Shown: positions 6,575 to 14,229 of the stretch, in pieces
How positions within the stretch are numbered: position 1 is the stretch's first letter
Layout: each line of letters starts with the position of its first letter
Origin: an uncultured Polyangiaceae bacterium
GTDB lineage: Bacteria; Myxococcota_A; Polyangia; Polyangiales; Houyiibacteriaceae
DNA length: 15,300 bases
Assembly (NCBI GenBank): GCA_947259605.1
Contig: CAMYMX010000023.1
Coordinates: forward strand, 1 to 15,300
Direction of reading: 5' to 3'
The notes under the pieces: generated by a model
What the model saw: only the letters and a program-made list of their open reading frames with translations
Told to the model about the DNA's origin: nothing
Databases searched by the model: none
Position numbers and translations under genes: made by a program

Positions 6575-8537
6575 GCGGCTGCTCGGTCTTCCGGTACGTT
6601 CGCGGCGCATCACCGCCGCGTCGGCTTTCGCGCTTTTCCTTTTCTATATCTCGACGATGTGCAGAAGCCTGTCGATGTACGACAGCCCCGAGCTCGCAAT
6701 GGTCGCCGAGCAGCTCGGCCTAGGCCATCCATTCGGTCAACCGCTCCATACGATTCTGGGTGCCATCGCCAGCCGGCTGCCCGGCCTCCACCCACTCGTC
6801 GCCTTGAACGGTCTCTCCGCGCTCTTTGGAGCCTTGACGGTGATCCCTGCCACCAGCTTTGCAGAGGCGCTGGTGCGGCCGGACGCCAACTGCCCCGACG
6901 GGGACGTCCGCTACGTCGCGCCGAGCATTGCGCTCCTAGGGATGCACCCTGCGCTATGGGAGCCCGCCACGCGTATCGAGGTCTACCCCCTGGCGGTCTT
7001 CTTCGCGCTCTGGGCGGCCGCACGATTTGTCAGGGCCGTCCTCGACGAGGATCAGCGGCCAGGACCGTATTTCACCACGGGACTCGGTTTGGGGCTCGCC
7101 GCCAGCGCCAATCTCGTTTGTGCTTTCGGCGTAGCCTTGGCGATGACCCCGCGGCTCCTGATTGGAATGGCTCGTGAGGAGATCTCAAGGCGCGCGCTCC
7201 GCATGCTAATCGGCGGGGGGCTGCTTGGCCTCGCCGCGTATCTGTACATCTTCGTCGTTGCAGGCCGGACGGACGTGGTCGTCTGGGGCGCCCCCACCAC
7301 CGCCCAATCGATCGTTCACTACTTCACGGCTGCCGACTTTGCTTCCAAAGGCGTCGAATCCTGGTCCGAATGGTGGACGCACGTGGGCGAGCTGTTCTTC
7401 TGGTCGCTTCGCGACGGGCTGCTTGCCCTGCTGCTGGCCGGTTTTGGTGGATACGCGCTCTACGCACGCAAGCGAGGGCTGGGCCGGTTCTTCTTCAACG
7501 CGACCTGGATCTTTTTCGTCGCGTTTATCGCTCGCAATCGCGTATTCGCGCCCGACGTTCTCGACTACAACGGCTACCTCGCGATTCCGGCCTGGCTGGC
7601 GGCTTCCGGCGTGGGTCTGCTGGTGGCGTACCTAGGCTACTACCGCGCATCTTGGGCCCCCGTGGTGCTCGCCGCGCTTCTGCTCTTCGTCATGGTGGCG
7701 CCCCCGGCTCCCTATCACCGCAGCCGACACCGCGACACTTTCACTTCGGACATCGGACGGGAGGCGCTTCGTGCCGCCCCGCCAAACGCAATCGTCATCC
7801 TGGAGCGCGACCATTGGGTTGGTCCGATGTGGTACCTCCAAGAACAGCGCGGGGTTCGCCCGGACGTGACGCTGCTGGCCCACGGCCTCGCGTCCTCCGA
7901 ATGGTTCTGGGACCATCTCTACCGACGCCATCCAGACCTCGAGCCATTCGAGCTGCGTGGCACAGGTGGCCGAGATGAGAGGGTACGCCGTTTTCTTCGC
8001 GCCAACCCGGGCCGGCCGGTTCAAGCGTCGCGCGCGGCCCTGGCCGATCGACTGGGCATGCCCAGCTGCCCCAGCGAATGGCTTCTGGACGTTCGTTCGC
8101 GCTGCAGCGGCACCGCGCACGAGCCGGAGCTTGCCCGCTACGCTAGCGTCGCGCTCGCGGAGCTCGGCGAAGGTTCTCCAGGCACCGACGGTCTAATCGC
8201 GTTGGTGACCCTCGACCGTGGCCACGACCTCTACTCTCAAGGCTTTCCCCGAGCAGCCATTTCGACGCTCTTGGCAGGGGTGCCTCGGCTCGACGGTTTC
8301 GACGAAGACAGTCTCGCATTGGTGCCGGTTCGTATAGAGCGCGCGGTCCGACCGGCGCCTCTTTACAATCCGCCGGTGGCCCTCGGGCACGCCTCGCGTA
8401 ATCTTCACTATGCGTCGAGGATCGCCCAAGCCACGGGGGCGAAGCGGCTCGCGCGCTACCTCGCGGAGCTATCCGACGCGATGGGCCCCGTTGAGCCGAA
8501 GTTTGCAACCTTGCCGGCCTCTCCTGCTAACCTCTGA
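6567..8537 (+). CDS. DUF2723 family polytopic membrane protein (putative lipid-linked sugar transferase)
   Basis: A 656-residue protein. The N-terminal half carries the DUF2723 signature: MYDSPELAMVAEQLGLGHP (37-55) followed by GQPLHTILG, then several membrane helices up to about 375. The C-terminal third is a non-membrane domain starting with AIVILERDHWVGPMWYLQEQ (408-427) then GVRPDV (429-434), a block typical of these proteins. The family resembles GT-C fold transferases that take sugar from a polyprenyl carrier on the outer face of the inner membrane; some homologues are described as protein O-mannosyltransferase-like. The acidic DSPE motif (39-42) sits where GT-C enzymes place their catalytic Asp or Glu. 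The GTG at 6567 is chosen for GGGAAGAG six or so bases upstream; a longer in-frame version would run 165 bases into the previous gene. The acceptor is unknown. Confidence 0.8.
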   Translation: MAKRLLGLPVRSRRITAASAFALFLFYISTMCRSLSMYDSPELAMVAEQLGLGHPFGQPLHTILGAIASRLPGLHPLVALNGLSALFGALTVIPATSFAEALVRPDANCPDGDVRYVAPSIALLGMHPALWEPATRIEVYPLAVFFALWAAARFVRAVLDEDQRPGPYFTTGLGLGLAASANLVCAFGVALAMTPRLLIGMAREEISRRALRMLIGGGLLGLAAYLYIFVVAGRTDVVVWGAPTTAQSIVHYFTAADFASKGVESWSEWWTHVGELFFWSLRDGLLALLLAGFGGYALYARKRGLGRFFFNATWIFFVAFIARNRVFAPDVLDYNGYLAIPAWLAASGVGLLVAYLGYYRASWAPVVLAALLLFVMVAPPAPYHRSRHRDTFTSDIGREALRAAPPNAIVILERDHWVGPMWYLQEQRGVRPDVTLLAHGLASSEWFWDHLYRRHPDLEPFELRGTGGRDERVRRFLRANPGRPVQASRAALADRLGMPSCPSEWLLDVRSRCSGTAHEPELARYASVALAELGEGSPGTDGLIALVTLDRGHDLYSQGFPRAAISTLLAGVPRLDGFDEDSLALVPVRIERAVRPAPLYNPPVALGHASRNLHYASRIAQATGAKRLARYLAELSDAMGPVEPKFATLPASPANL

Positions 8538-8540
8538 GCG

Positions 8541-9059
8541 ATGCGACACCGCAGTCACGGCGACGGTTCCTTTCGCGTCGACCAGTTCGCGCGCTGCGGA
8601 CCCGACTGCGTCTTCGAGACGGGCGTGCTCGTGTTCCACCCCGAGAACATCGAGCTCGGCGCGAATGTCTACGTCGGGCATCAGGCGATTCTCAAGGGCT
8701 ACCACAAGAACACCATGCGCATTGGCGACGAGACTTGGATCGGACAGCAAGCGTTCTTCCACAGCGCGGGCGGAATCGACATCGGCGCCCGCGTTGGCAT
8801 TGGCCCTGCCGTTCGGATCATCACCTCGTTTCATGGCGAAGTAGGCCGCGACGTTCCGATCCTGAGCGCGCCGATCGAGCTCGGGCCAGTCGTGATCGAG
8901 GACGACTGCGACCTCGGCGTTGGCGCGATCGTGCTTCCAGGCGTGCGCATCGGTAAGGGCGCGCAGATCGGAGCAGGCGCCGTGGTCGTGGAAGACGTTC
9001 CGCCCTACGCTGTTGCGGTGGGCGTTCCTGCCAGGGTGACTCGGGAGCGGCCGAGGTGA
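8541..9059 (+). CDS. Left-handed beta-helix (hexapeptide repeat) acyltransferase
   Basis: A 172-residue protein of the LbH acetyltransferase superfamily (maltose/galactoside/xenobiotic-type and WbbJ-like O-acetyltransferases). Repeated [LIV]-G-x4 turns are evident: IELGANVYVG (37-46), MRIGDETWIG (59-68), IDIGARVGIG (79-88), VVIEDDCDLGVGAIVLPG (117-134), VRIGKGAQIGAGAVV (135-149). The end, DVPPYAVAVGVPARV (152-166), is the classic LbH terminus. His98 in TSFHGE is a candidate catalytic base. It most likely transfers an acetyl or other acyl group from a CoA or ACP donor to a sugar in the cytoplasm. The ATG at 8541 lies three bases after the upstream stop without an obvious ribosome site, and its TGA overlaps the next GTG start as GTGA. 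The adjacent glycosyltransferase makes a sugar acceptor the natural guess; specificity cannot be assigned. Confidence 0.85.
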   Translation: MRHRSHGDGSFRVDQFARCGPDCVFETGVLVFHPENIELGANVYVGHQAILKGYHKNTMRIGDETWIGQQAFFHSAGGIDIGARVGIGPAVRIITSFHGEVGRDVPILSAPIELGPVVIEDDCDLGVGAIVLPGVRIGKGAQIGAGAVVVEDVPPYAVAVGVPARVTRERPR

Positions 9060-9769
9060 GCGGTCCCGAGCTAAGCGTCATCATCTTCGCGTTCAATGAA
9101 CAGGACAACATCGCGCCGGTCTTGCTCGAGTTGCGCCAATGGCTGTCCAAGCACGAGCCTTCCGCCGAAATCGTATTCGTCGATGACGGCTCTTCCGACG
9201 ACACCTCGACCGAAGCCTCGAAGGCGCTGGCCGGTGCCCCCCATCAGCTCCTTCGCCACGACCGCAACCGCGGCATTGGCGCAGCGCTCAAGACTGGCGT
9301 GCGTTCGGCCAAAGGCACGTGGGTGACCTTCCTGCCAGCGGACGGGCAGATCGCGCCGGATGCCATCGGGACTCTGCGCGATGCGGCGGCCCGAGATCGC
9401 AGCGAGGTCGTCTTCAGCATCTACGACCACCGGGACGACGGCCTTCACCGCAAGGTCTTGTCGGCAGGCGTCCGCGCGTTGATCCTCCTGGTCCACGGCG
9501 TCCGCATGCAGAGCGACGGCCCCTACTTGTTTCTCCGATCGCTGTTCGACGCCGACCAGTTAGTGCCCGACACGTTCTTTCTGAACTTCGAGTTCCCAAT
9601 TCGAATCCTGGGCGCGGGCGTCCCCACCACGGTGGTCACCATCGCATGCCGACCGCGCCGATCCGGACAGTCGAAGTCCACCGGCCTCAAGAGAATCTAT
9701 GGAGTAGCCCAAGACCTGCTGGAGCTTCGCGTTCGGCGCGTCAAGGAATCGCGCCGCCGAACGGCCTAG
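9056..9769 (+). CDS. Glycosyltransferase family 2 (dolichyl/polyprenyl-phosphate sugar synthase-like)
   Basis: A 237-residue GT-A fold enzyme. It opens LSVIIFAFNEQDNI (6-19), has the nucleotide-binding FVDDGSSDDT (41-50), NRGIGAALKTG (71-81), and LPADGQIAPD (93-102) where polyprenyl-phosphate sugar synthases usually show DADGQ or DADLQ. The C-terminal RPRRSGQSKSTGLKR (199-213) matches the basic R-x-S-G-x-S-K element of that subgroup. No transmembrane segment follows, so it resembles the short, peripheral DPM1 type. It probably loads a sugar from a nucleotide donor onto a polyprenyl phosphate, which a polytopic transferase such as the DUF2723 neighbour could use. The GTG start overlaps the acyltransferase stop by four bases, and GAGG lies immediately before it. 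The TAG stop shares the CTAG at 9766-9769 with the converging regulator gene. Confidence 0.88.
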   Translation: MSGPELSVIIFAFNEQDNIAPVLLELRQWLSKHEPSAEIVFVDDGSSDDTSTEASKALAGAPHQLLRHDRNRGIGAALKTGVRSAKGTWVTFLPADGQIAPDAIGTLRDAAARDRSEVVFSIYDHRDDGLHRKVLSAGVRALILLVHGVRMQSDGPYLFLRSLFDADQLVPDTFFLNFEFPIRILGAGVPTTVVTIACRPRRSGQSKSTGLKRIYGVAQDLLELRVRRVKESRRRTA

Positions 9770-9777
9770 CGGCCTAG
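9762..9777. repeat. Perfect 8-bp tandem duplication at the convergent stop codons
   Basis: The octamer CGGCCTAG occurs twice head to tail (9762-9769 and 9770-9777). The first copy contains both stop codons: TAG of the glycosyltransferase at 9767-9769, and TAG of the sigma-54 activator on the other strand at 9768-9766, sharing a palindromic CTAG. No intergenic space or hairpin terminator separates the two convergent genes. Confidence 0.9.
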
Positions 9778-11310
9778 CTCCGAGGCCCCTTGAAGCCTGT
9801 CGCGAAGCGTCGACCTCGGAATGCCAAGTGCTCGCGCCGCTGCGGACATGTTGCCACCATACTGCTCGAGCGTTTCACGAAGCGAACCGGCCGATGGACG
9901 GTGGGCTGAGGGCTCCGCGCTTCGCCGTAGCGCGCGGTCGACCGAAGCGAGGTCGATGAGCGCGCCATCGCAGTCGACGGCCGCAAGCTCCAGCAGGTTT
10001 CGAAGCTCGCGCACGTTGCCGGGCCAAGGATACTCGTTGAGGCGTTCCAGCGCGTCGGACGCGATTCGACGCTCGCCGACGTCAGGCTCCATGAGACGAA
10101 TGAAGTGGGCAGCCAAGGGCGTGATGTCGTCCGGCCGCGCGCGAAGCGCGGGGACGTCGACGACCAAGCGATGGATTCGGTAATAGAGGTCGGATCGGAA
10201 GCGGCCTTCGCGCACCATCGAGCCCAGGTCTGTGTGGGTCGCGCATAGCAGGCGAACGTCGACGCGGCGCTCGGACTCGCTGCCCACACGGCGAACTCGC
10301 CACGTTTCGAGGACGCGAAGGAGGCGCGTCTGAAGATCCGGGGCTAGCTCGGCAACCTCGTCGAGGAAGAGCGTGCCGCCGTGCGCCTGCTCGAACGCCC
10401 CGCGATGGGTTTGGACCGCCCCCGTGAACGCGCCGCGCTCGTGCCCAAAGAGCTCGCTCTCGATGAGCTCGCGCGGAAGACCGCCTCCATTGATGGCCAC
10501 GAAGGGGCCCTTTTGCCGCGGCCCCCGTTCGTGCAGCGCCTGGGCGATGTGATCTTTGCCAACGCCCGTCTCCCCTCGAATCAAAACCGGCCATGACAGG
10601 GTCGCAAATCGATCGACCTCGGCCATGACGGAGAGCATTGCAGTCGATTCGACGACGAGGTTCGAAGATGAGCTGCGCGCGCTGCTTCGGCGAACCACCC
10701 GAAGCTCGGTTCGGCCAACCCGGAGCACGGCGCCGGGCCGAAGCTCGTGTCGGCGAATTCGAAGACCATCGACCCACGTTCCGTTGGTGCTGCTGAGGTC
10801 GCGGACTGAGACGCCCTGCGCCGAAGACTCGATTCGACAGTGATAGTGACTGACCGCTCTGTCAGACAAGGTGATTGCGTTGTCCGCAGCTCCGCCAAGC
10901 GAGAGCGGCTCGTCTCCAAGGTGGAAGACACGCGCCGCTGCCCCGTGACCCCCGATGAGCGAAAGACGAGCCGGCTCGGCGCCGCGACCGCGAAGGATCT
11001 CGGTGGAGCCTTGGTCGGCCGGAATCGCCTCGGCCTTGAGACGGGTCACCGTATAGCCGGCCCCGACCGCAAGCCGCTGCCCGATCGGCATGACCGAACG
11101 CGCCCCGAGGCCGGGTCGTTCGTCCAGGTCATAAACAAAGACGGTGCCCCCGTGAGGCTGGAAAAGCTTCGCGCGTGGCGGCACGGCGGCGGCATGGATC
11201 ACGATGTCGCAGTCGGGGTGCGAGCCGAGCTCGAGTGCCGAAACCTGCAGCGGAAAACAGCGAATGCGCCGACCGGCGCGACTGAGACAAAGCGTGTCGC
11301 CTAAAGTCAC
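9766..11310 (-). CDS. Sigma-54-dependent transcriptional activator with FHA-type sensory region
   Basis: A 514-residue bacterial enhancer-binding protein. The N-terminal region (about 1-95) looks like a degenerate FHA or beta domain. A second FHA domain (about 116-205) has DNAITLSD, Ser154, His157 and the SSTNGTWVDG loop (173-182). The usual phosphopeptide-binding Arg is replaced: the sequence reads SLGG (137-140) where GR is expected. The AAA+ domain (about 217-460) has Walker A GETGVGKD (246-253), GAFTGA for sigma-54 contact (293-298), Walker B TLFLDE (313-318), an arginine-finger region RFRSDLYYRI (370-379) and WPGNVRELRN (429-438). A Fis-type helix-turn-helix ends it (GNMSAAARALGIPRSTLRDR, 486-505). 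The GTG at 11310 is the likely start, with a weak ribosome site. FHA input suggests control by Ser/Thr phosphorylation, but the lost Arg weakens this. It is divergent from gcvT; target genes are unknown. Confidence 0.93.
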   Translation of the reverse strand: MTLGDTLCLSRAGRRIRCFPLQVSALELGSHPDCDIVIHAAAVPPRAKLFQPHGGTVFVYDLDERPGLGARSVMPIGQRLAVGAGYTVTRLKAEAIPADQGSTEILRGRGAEPARLSLIGGHGAAARVFHLGDEPLSLGGAADNAITLSDRAVSHYHCRIESSAQGVSVRDLSSTNGTWVDGLRIRRHELRPGAVLRVGRTELRVVRRSSARSSSSNLVVESTAMLSVMAEVDRFATLSWPVLIRGETGVGKDHIAQALHERGPRQKGPFVAINGGGLPRELIESELFGHERGAFTGAVQTHRGAFEQAHGGTLFLDEVAELAPDLQTRLLRVLETWRVRRVGSESERRVDVRLLCATHTDLGSMVREGRFRSDLYYRIHRLVVDVPALRARPDDITPLAAHFIRLMEPDVGERRIASDALERLNEYPWPGNVRELRNLLELAAVDCDGALIDLASVDRALRRSAEPSAHRPSAGSLRETLEQYGGNMSAAARALGIPRSTLRDRLQGASELGR

Positions 11311-11320
11311 GAAGCAGATA

Positions 11321-11359
11321 TCGACCGGGCGCGCTGGCGGTTGCGTAGATCCCGGTCGA
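11321..11359. promoter_or_regulatory. 9-bp inverted repeat in the activator/gcvT divergent spacer, candidate operator
   Basis: TCGACCGGG (11321-11329) and its exact reverse complement CCCGGTCGA (11351-11359) flank a 21-base centre, inside the 67-bp spacer between the activator start (11310) and the gcvT start (11378). A further CCGGTC half-copy lies at 11369-11374, just before the gcvT start. A dyad in a divergent promoter region fits a binding site for the adjacent regulator or another factor. A hairpin in the leader RNA of either gene is the alternative. No -24/-12 sigma-54 promoter with correct spacing was found here. Confidence 0.4.
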
Positions 11360-11377
11360 CCCTAAGCTCCGGTCATC

Positions 11378-12472
11378 TTGGCCGAGACACTCCGTGAAAC
11401 CTCGCTCACCGACGAGCACCGGGCCCTCGGCGCCCGGCTCGTTCCCTTCGCCGGGTGGCTCATGCCCGTGCAGTACGCCGGCATCAAGAAAGAACATGAA
11501 GCGGTTCGCAGCCGCGCGGGCCTCTTCGACGTGTCCCACATGGGCGAAATTCTCGTCGAAGGTGCCGAGGCCGTCGCAGAGGTGGATCACCTGGTCACCA
11601 ACGATGTCTCGAAGCTGAAGGTTGGCCGCGCGCTCTACACCACCTGCTGCAACGAGGCCGGCTATATCTTGGATGACCTCATCGTCTATCGTTTGGAGAC
11701 GGACAAGGTCCTCATCGTTTGCAACGCATCGAACCGCGATAAGATCGTGGCTCACTTCGCAAAGAACCTTGCCCTCGGAACCCCGTGGAACGACGTGTCG
11801 GATGCTTGGGCGCTCCTCGCCCTGCAGGGGCCGAAGGCGGTCGCCACCATGAAGGCTCTTGGTGCGCCCCCAGAGGTCACCGACCTACCCTACTTCCACG
11901 TGACCCGCTCGAGCTTGGCCGGCGTCGAGCTCTGGGTCGCCCGCACCGGGTATACCGGCGAAGATGGCTTCGAGCTTTTCTGCGCGAGCGATGACGCCGT
12001 GACCCTTTGGCGGGCCGTGCTCGGGGCCGGCGAGTCTCACGGGTTAGCGCCGGTCGGACTTGGCGCGCGCGACACCCTTCGGCTCGAAGCGCGCCTCGCG
12101 CTCTACGGCAACGACATCAGTGAGCAAACCCATCCCTTCGAAGCGGGCCTTGGCTGGGTGGTCAAGCTCGAGGGCGGCGATTTTATCGGACGTGACTCGC
12201 TGCGAGCGATCAAAGACGCGGGGCTCCGTCGAAAGCTCGTCGGATTCGAGATGACCGGACGTGGAATCGCCCGCCATGGCTACCCGATCGTGGCCGACGG
12301 AAAGCAGGTCGGAGAGGTCACGAGCGGTTCCCCGGGGCCGACGGTTGGACGGAACATCGGTCTCGGCTATGTGCCTCTGGCCCTCGCCAAGGTGGGGACC
12401 GGCCTGGGGATCGAGATCCGTGGCAAGGTGGTCGACGCCGTGGTAGTGAGCACCCCATTTTACAAGAGGTGA
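11378..12472 (+). CDS. gcvT: Glycine cleavage system T protein (aminomethyltransferase)
   Basis: A 364-residue protein, the usual family length. It takes the aminomethyl group from lipoyl-GcvH, releases ammonia and passes the one-carbon unit to tetrahydrofolate. Motifs are LVPFAGWLMPVQYAGI (21-36), AGLFDVSHMGE (47-57), LVTNDVSKL (72-80), GYILDDLIVY (95-104, including the conserved catalytic-site Asp pair), ARTGYTGEDGFE (188-199), GARDTLRLEA (229-238) and FIGRDSL (269-275). The TTG at 11378 is chosen because an in-frame TAA lies at 11363-11365, no other start fits, and the residues from there align with the family N terminus. It has no clear Shine-Dalgarno, so translation may be modest or leaderless. 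It heads gcvT-gcvH-gcvPA; its stop overlaps the gcvH ATG by one base. Confidence 0.96.
   Translation: MAETLRETSLTDEHRALGARLVPFAGWLMPVQYAGIKKEHEAVRSRAGLFDVSHMGEILVEGAEAVAEVDHLVTNDVSKLKVGRALYTTCCNEAGYILDDLIVYRLETDKVLIVCNASNRDKIVAHFAKNLALGTPWNDVSDAWALLALQGPKAVATMKALGAPPEVTDLPYFHVTRSSLAGVELWVARTGYTGEDGFELFCASDDAVTLWRAVLGAGESHGLAPVGLGARDTLRLEARLALYGNDISEQTHPFEAGLGWVVKLEGGDFIGRDSLRAIKDAGLRRKLVGFEMTGRGIARHGYPIVADGKQVGEVTSGSPGPTVGRNIGLGYVPLALAKVGTGLGIEIRGKVVDAVVVSTPFYKR
12463..12471 (+). promoter_or_regulatory. Strong Shine-Dalgarno sequence for gcvH
   Basis: AAGAGGTGA overlaps the gcvT stop codon and nearly matches the full anti-Shine-Dalgarno complement. It leaves only three bases between GAGG and the ATG at 12472, but nine bases to an in-frame GTG at 12478. 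This makes the GTG a serious alternative start, giving MTYPRDLQYTRDHEW. Confidence 0.6.
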
Positions 12473-12867
12473 TGACAGTGACGTACCCAAGGGACCTCCA
12501 GTACACGCGCGACCACGAATGGGCGCGTATCGAGGACGACGTGATTCGCGTCGGGATCACGTCGTACGCTGTCGAACAGCTCGGCGATGTGACCTTGGTC
12601 GACATGCCGGCTCCCGGGGAGGATGTCCAGGCGCACGAACGGTTCGGCGACATCGAATCGGTGAAGACCGTGAGCGAGCTTTTTGCGCCGGTTAGTGGCG
12701 AGGTGATCGATGTGAACGCCGCGCTCGAATCGAGCCCGGAGCTCGTCAATGAGGGTCCCTACGAAGACGGCTGGCTGATCACGATTCGCCCCTCCGACCA
12801 GGGTGAGCTCGAGGGCCTGATGGATGCGGCCAAGTATGAGGAGTACCTCGGAACCCTAGACGGCTGA
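12472..12867 (+). CDS. gcvH: Glycine cleavage system H protein
   Basis: A 131-residue lipoyl carrier that shuttles the aminomethyl intermediate between the P, T and L proteins. The family layout is clear: YPRDLQYTRDHEWARIE at the start, VGITSYAVEQLGDVTLVDMP (27-46), and the lipoylation site IESVKTVSE (61-69) with Lys65. The tail GPYEDGWLITIRP (95-107) and MDAAKYEEYL (117-126) also match. Length equals the usual 125-135. The ATG at 12472 overlaps the gcvT stop as TGATG, a reinitiation-type junction; a GTG at 12478 is better spaced from the ribosome site and would shorten the protein by two residues. It needs a lipoate-attaching enzyme encoded elsewhere. Confidence 0.96.
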   Translation: MTVTYPRDLQYTRDHEWARIEDDVIRVGITSYAVEQLGDVTLVDMPAPGEDVQAHERFGDIESVKTVSELFAPVSGEVIDVNAALESSPELVNEGPYEDGWLITIRPSDQGELEGLMDAAKYEEYLGTLDG

Positions 12868-12882
12868 GCGACCGGTACGAAC

Positions 12883-14229
12883 GTGAGATACCTCCCGCAT
12901 ACCGAGCAAGAGATTCGAACCATGCTCGCCCGTGTCGGCGTGCAGCAAATCGACGACCTGTTCGAAGCCATCCCCGAGCCGGTTCGCCTGCAGCGGGCGC
13001 TCGATCTCGAGCCAGCTCTCGACGAGCCCCGGCTGATGGAGCACCTGGCCGCCCTGGCGCAGGCGAGCGCGGGCGCGAACATGCTCTCCTTTCTGGGGGG
13101 CGGCATGTACCGTCACCACGTGCCGCCGGCTGTCGACCAGCTCCTTCTGCGAAGCGAGTTCTACACGGCCTACACCCCGTATCAGGCAGAGCTCTCGCAG
13201 GGGACGCTTCAGGCGATCTTCGAATTCCAGACGATCGTCTGCGAGCTCTTGGGGACGGACGTCGCCAATGCGTCGATGTATGACGGCGCCAGCGGGGCTG
13301 CCGAGGCCGTCCTGATGGCGCGCAGAATCAAGCGGCGGACCCACGTCTTGCTTAGCGAGGGCCTGCACCCCGAGTACATCGAGACCATTCGCACCTACGT
13401 GTCCGGCCTCGACACCGAAGTCACGATCCAGCTGATACCGATCGCCAGCGACGGTCGGACCAATTGGCAAGCGGCCGAGGGCCTGATGACGGCCAAAACC
13501 GCTGCAGTCGTCGTGGGCTACCCGAATTTCTTCGGCTGCGTCGAGGACCTGAATGCGGCGCGCGCCGTTGCGGACAGCGAGGGCGCGCTGTTGGTGACCG
13601 CGACCGCCGAGCCTTATGCGCTTTCCGTGCTTCAACCGCCGGGCGCATGCGGCGCCGACATTTGCGTCGGCGAAGGGCAGGCTCTTGCGGTACCGCCTCA
13701 GTACGGCGGCCCTGGGGTCGGTCTCTTCGGTGCATCACAGACCTTCGTTCGGCAAATGCCCGGTCGCCTCGTGGGGCGCACCGTCGATCTGGACGGCCAG
13801 TCAGGCTACGTCCTGACCCTGTCGACCCGGGAGCAGCACATCCGGCGCGAGAAGGCGACCTCCAACATCTGCACCAACCACGGCCTGATCGCGCTCGCGA
13901 TGGGGATGCGCACGGCCATGCTTGGGCGCCACGGGTTCCAACAGACGGGGCGGCGCTGTTTGAACGCTGCGACCTACCTCCGAGCGGGCGTTGAAAAGCT
14001 CGATGCCTTCGAGATTCCGTACTCCGCCCCGGTGTTCAACGAGCTCGTCGTGCGAAGCAAAGGCCCCGACGCGTGCGAGGTGCTCGCCCGCCTGGCCGAG
14101 CAGGGCATCATCGGCGGCATCGACCTCGGCCGCTTCCAAGTCGACTGGCGCAAAGATCTGTTGATCGCCGTGACCGAGCTGCATACCCGCAACAACCTCG
14201 ACGAGCTGCTCGCCGCGCTCGCAGGCTGA
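12883..14229 (+). CDS. gcvPA: Glycine dehydrogenase (decarboxylating), subunit 1 (P-protein alpha)
   Basis: A 448-residue alpha subunit of the split P-protein. P-protein decarboxylates glycine with pyridoxal phosphate and loads the aminomethyl group onto GcvH. It opens MRYLPHTEQEIRTML, typical of GcvPA, and has RSEFYTAYTPYQAELSQGTL (89-108), AIFEFQT (110-116), DVANASMYDGASGAAEA (126-142) and REKATSNICTNHGLIALAMG near 322-341. In two-subunit systems the PLP lysine lies in GcvPB, so this protein alone is not expected to be active. No gcvPB follows within the 1.07 kb to the window end. The GTG at 12883 begins 15 bases after the gcvH stop; its ribosome site is weak. Function requires a gcvPB at another locus. 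Confidence 0.95.
   Translation: MRYLPHTEQEIRTMLARVGVQQIDDLFEAIPEPVRLQRALDLEPALDEPRLMEHLAALAQASAGANMLSFLGGGMYRHHVPPAVDQLLLRSEFYTAYTPYQAELSQGTLQAIFEFQTIVCELLGTDVANASMYDGASGAAEAVLMARRIKRRTHVLLSEGLHPEYIETIRTYVSGLDTEVTIQLIPIASDGRTNWQAAEGLMTAKTAAVVVGYPNFFGCVEDLNAARAVADSEGALLVTATAEPYALSVLQPPGACGADICVGEGQALAVPPQYGGPGVGLFGASQTFVRQMPGRLVGRTVDLDGQSGYVLTLSTREQHIRREKATSNICTNHGLIALAMGMRTAMLGRHGFQQTGRRCLNAATYLRAGVEKLDAFEIPYSAPVFNELVVRSKGPDACEVLARLAEQGIIGGIDLGRFQVDWRKDLLIAVTELHTRNNLDELLAALAG

Noticed and set aside
11333..11346. Sigma-54 promoter (TGGC and TTGC elements) upstream of gcvT
   Set aside because: The GG and GC dinucleotides are only about seven bases apart instead of the required spacing, so it cannot be a -24/-12 promoter.
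11311..11377. Glycine riboswitch ahead of the gcv genes
   Set aside because: The spacer is only 67 bp and lacks the conserved glycine aptamer core; there is no room for one upstream within the activator gene.
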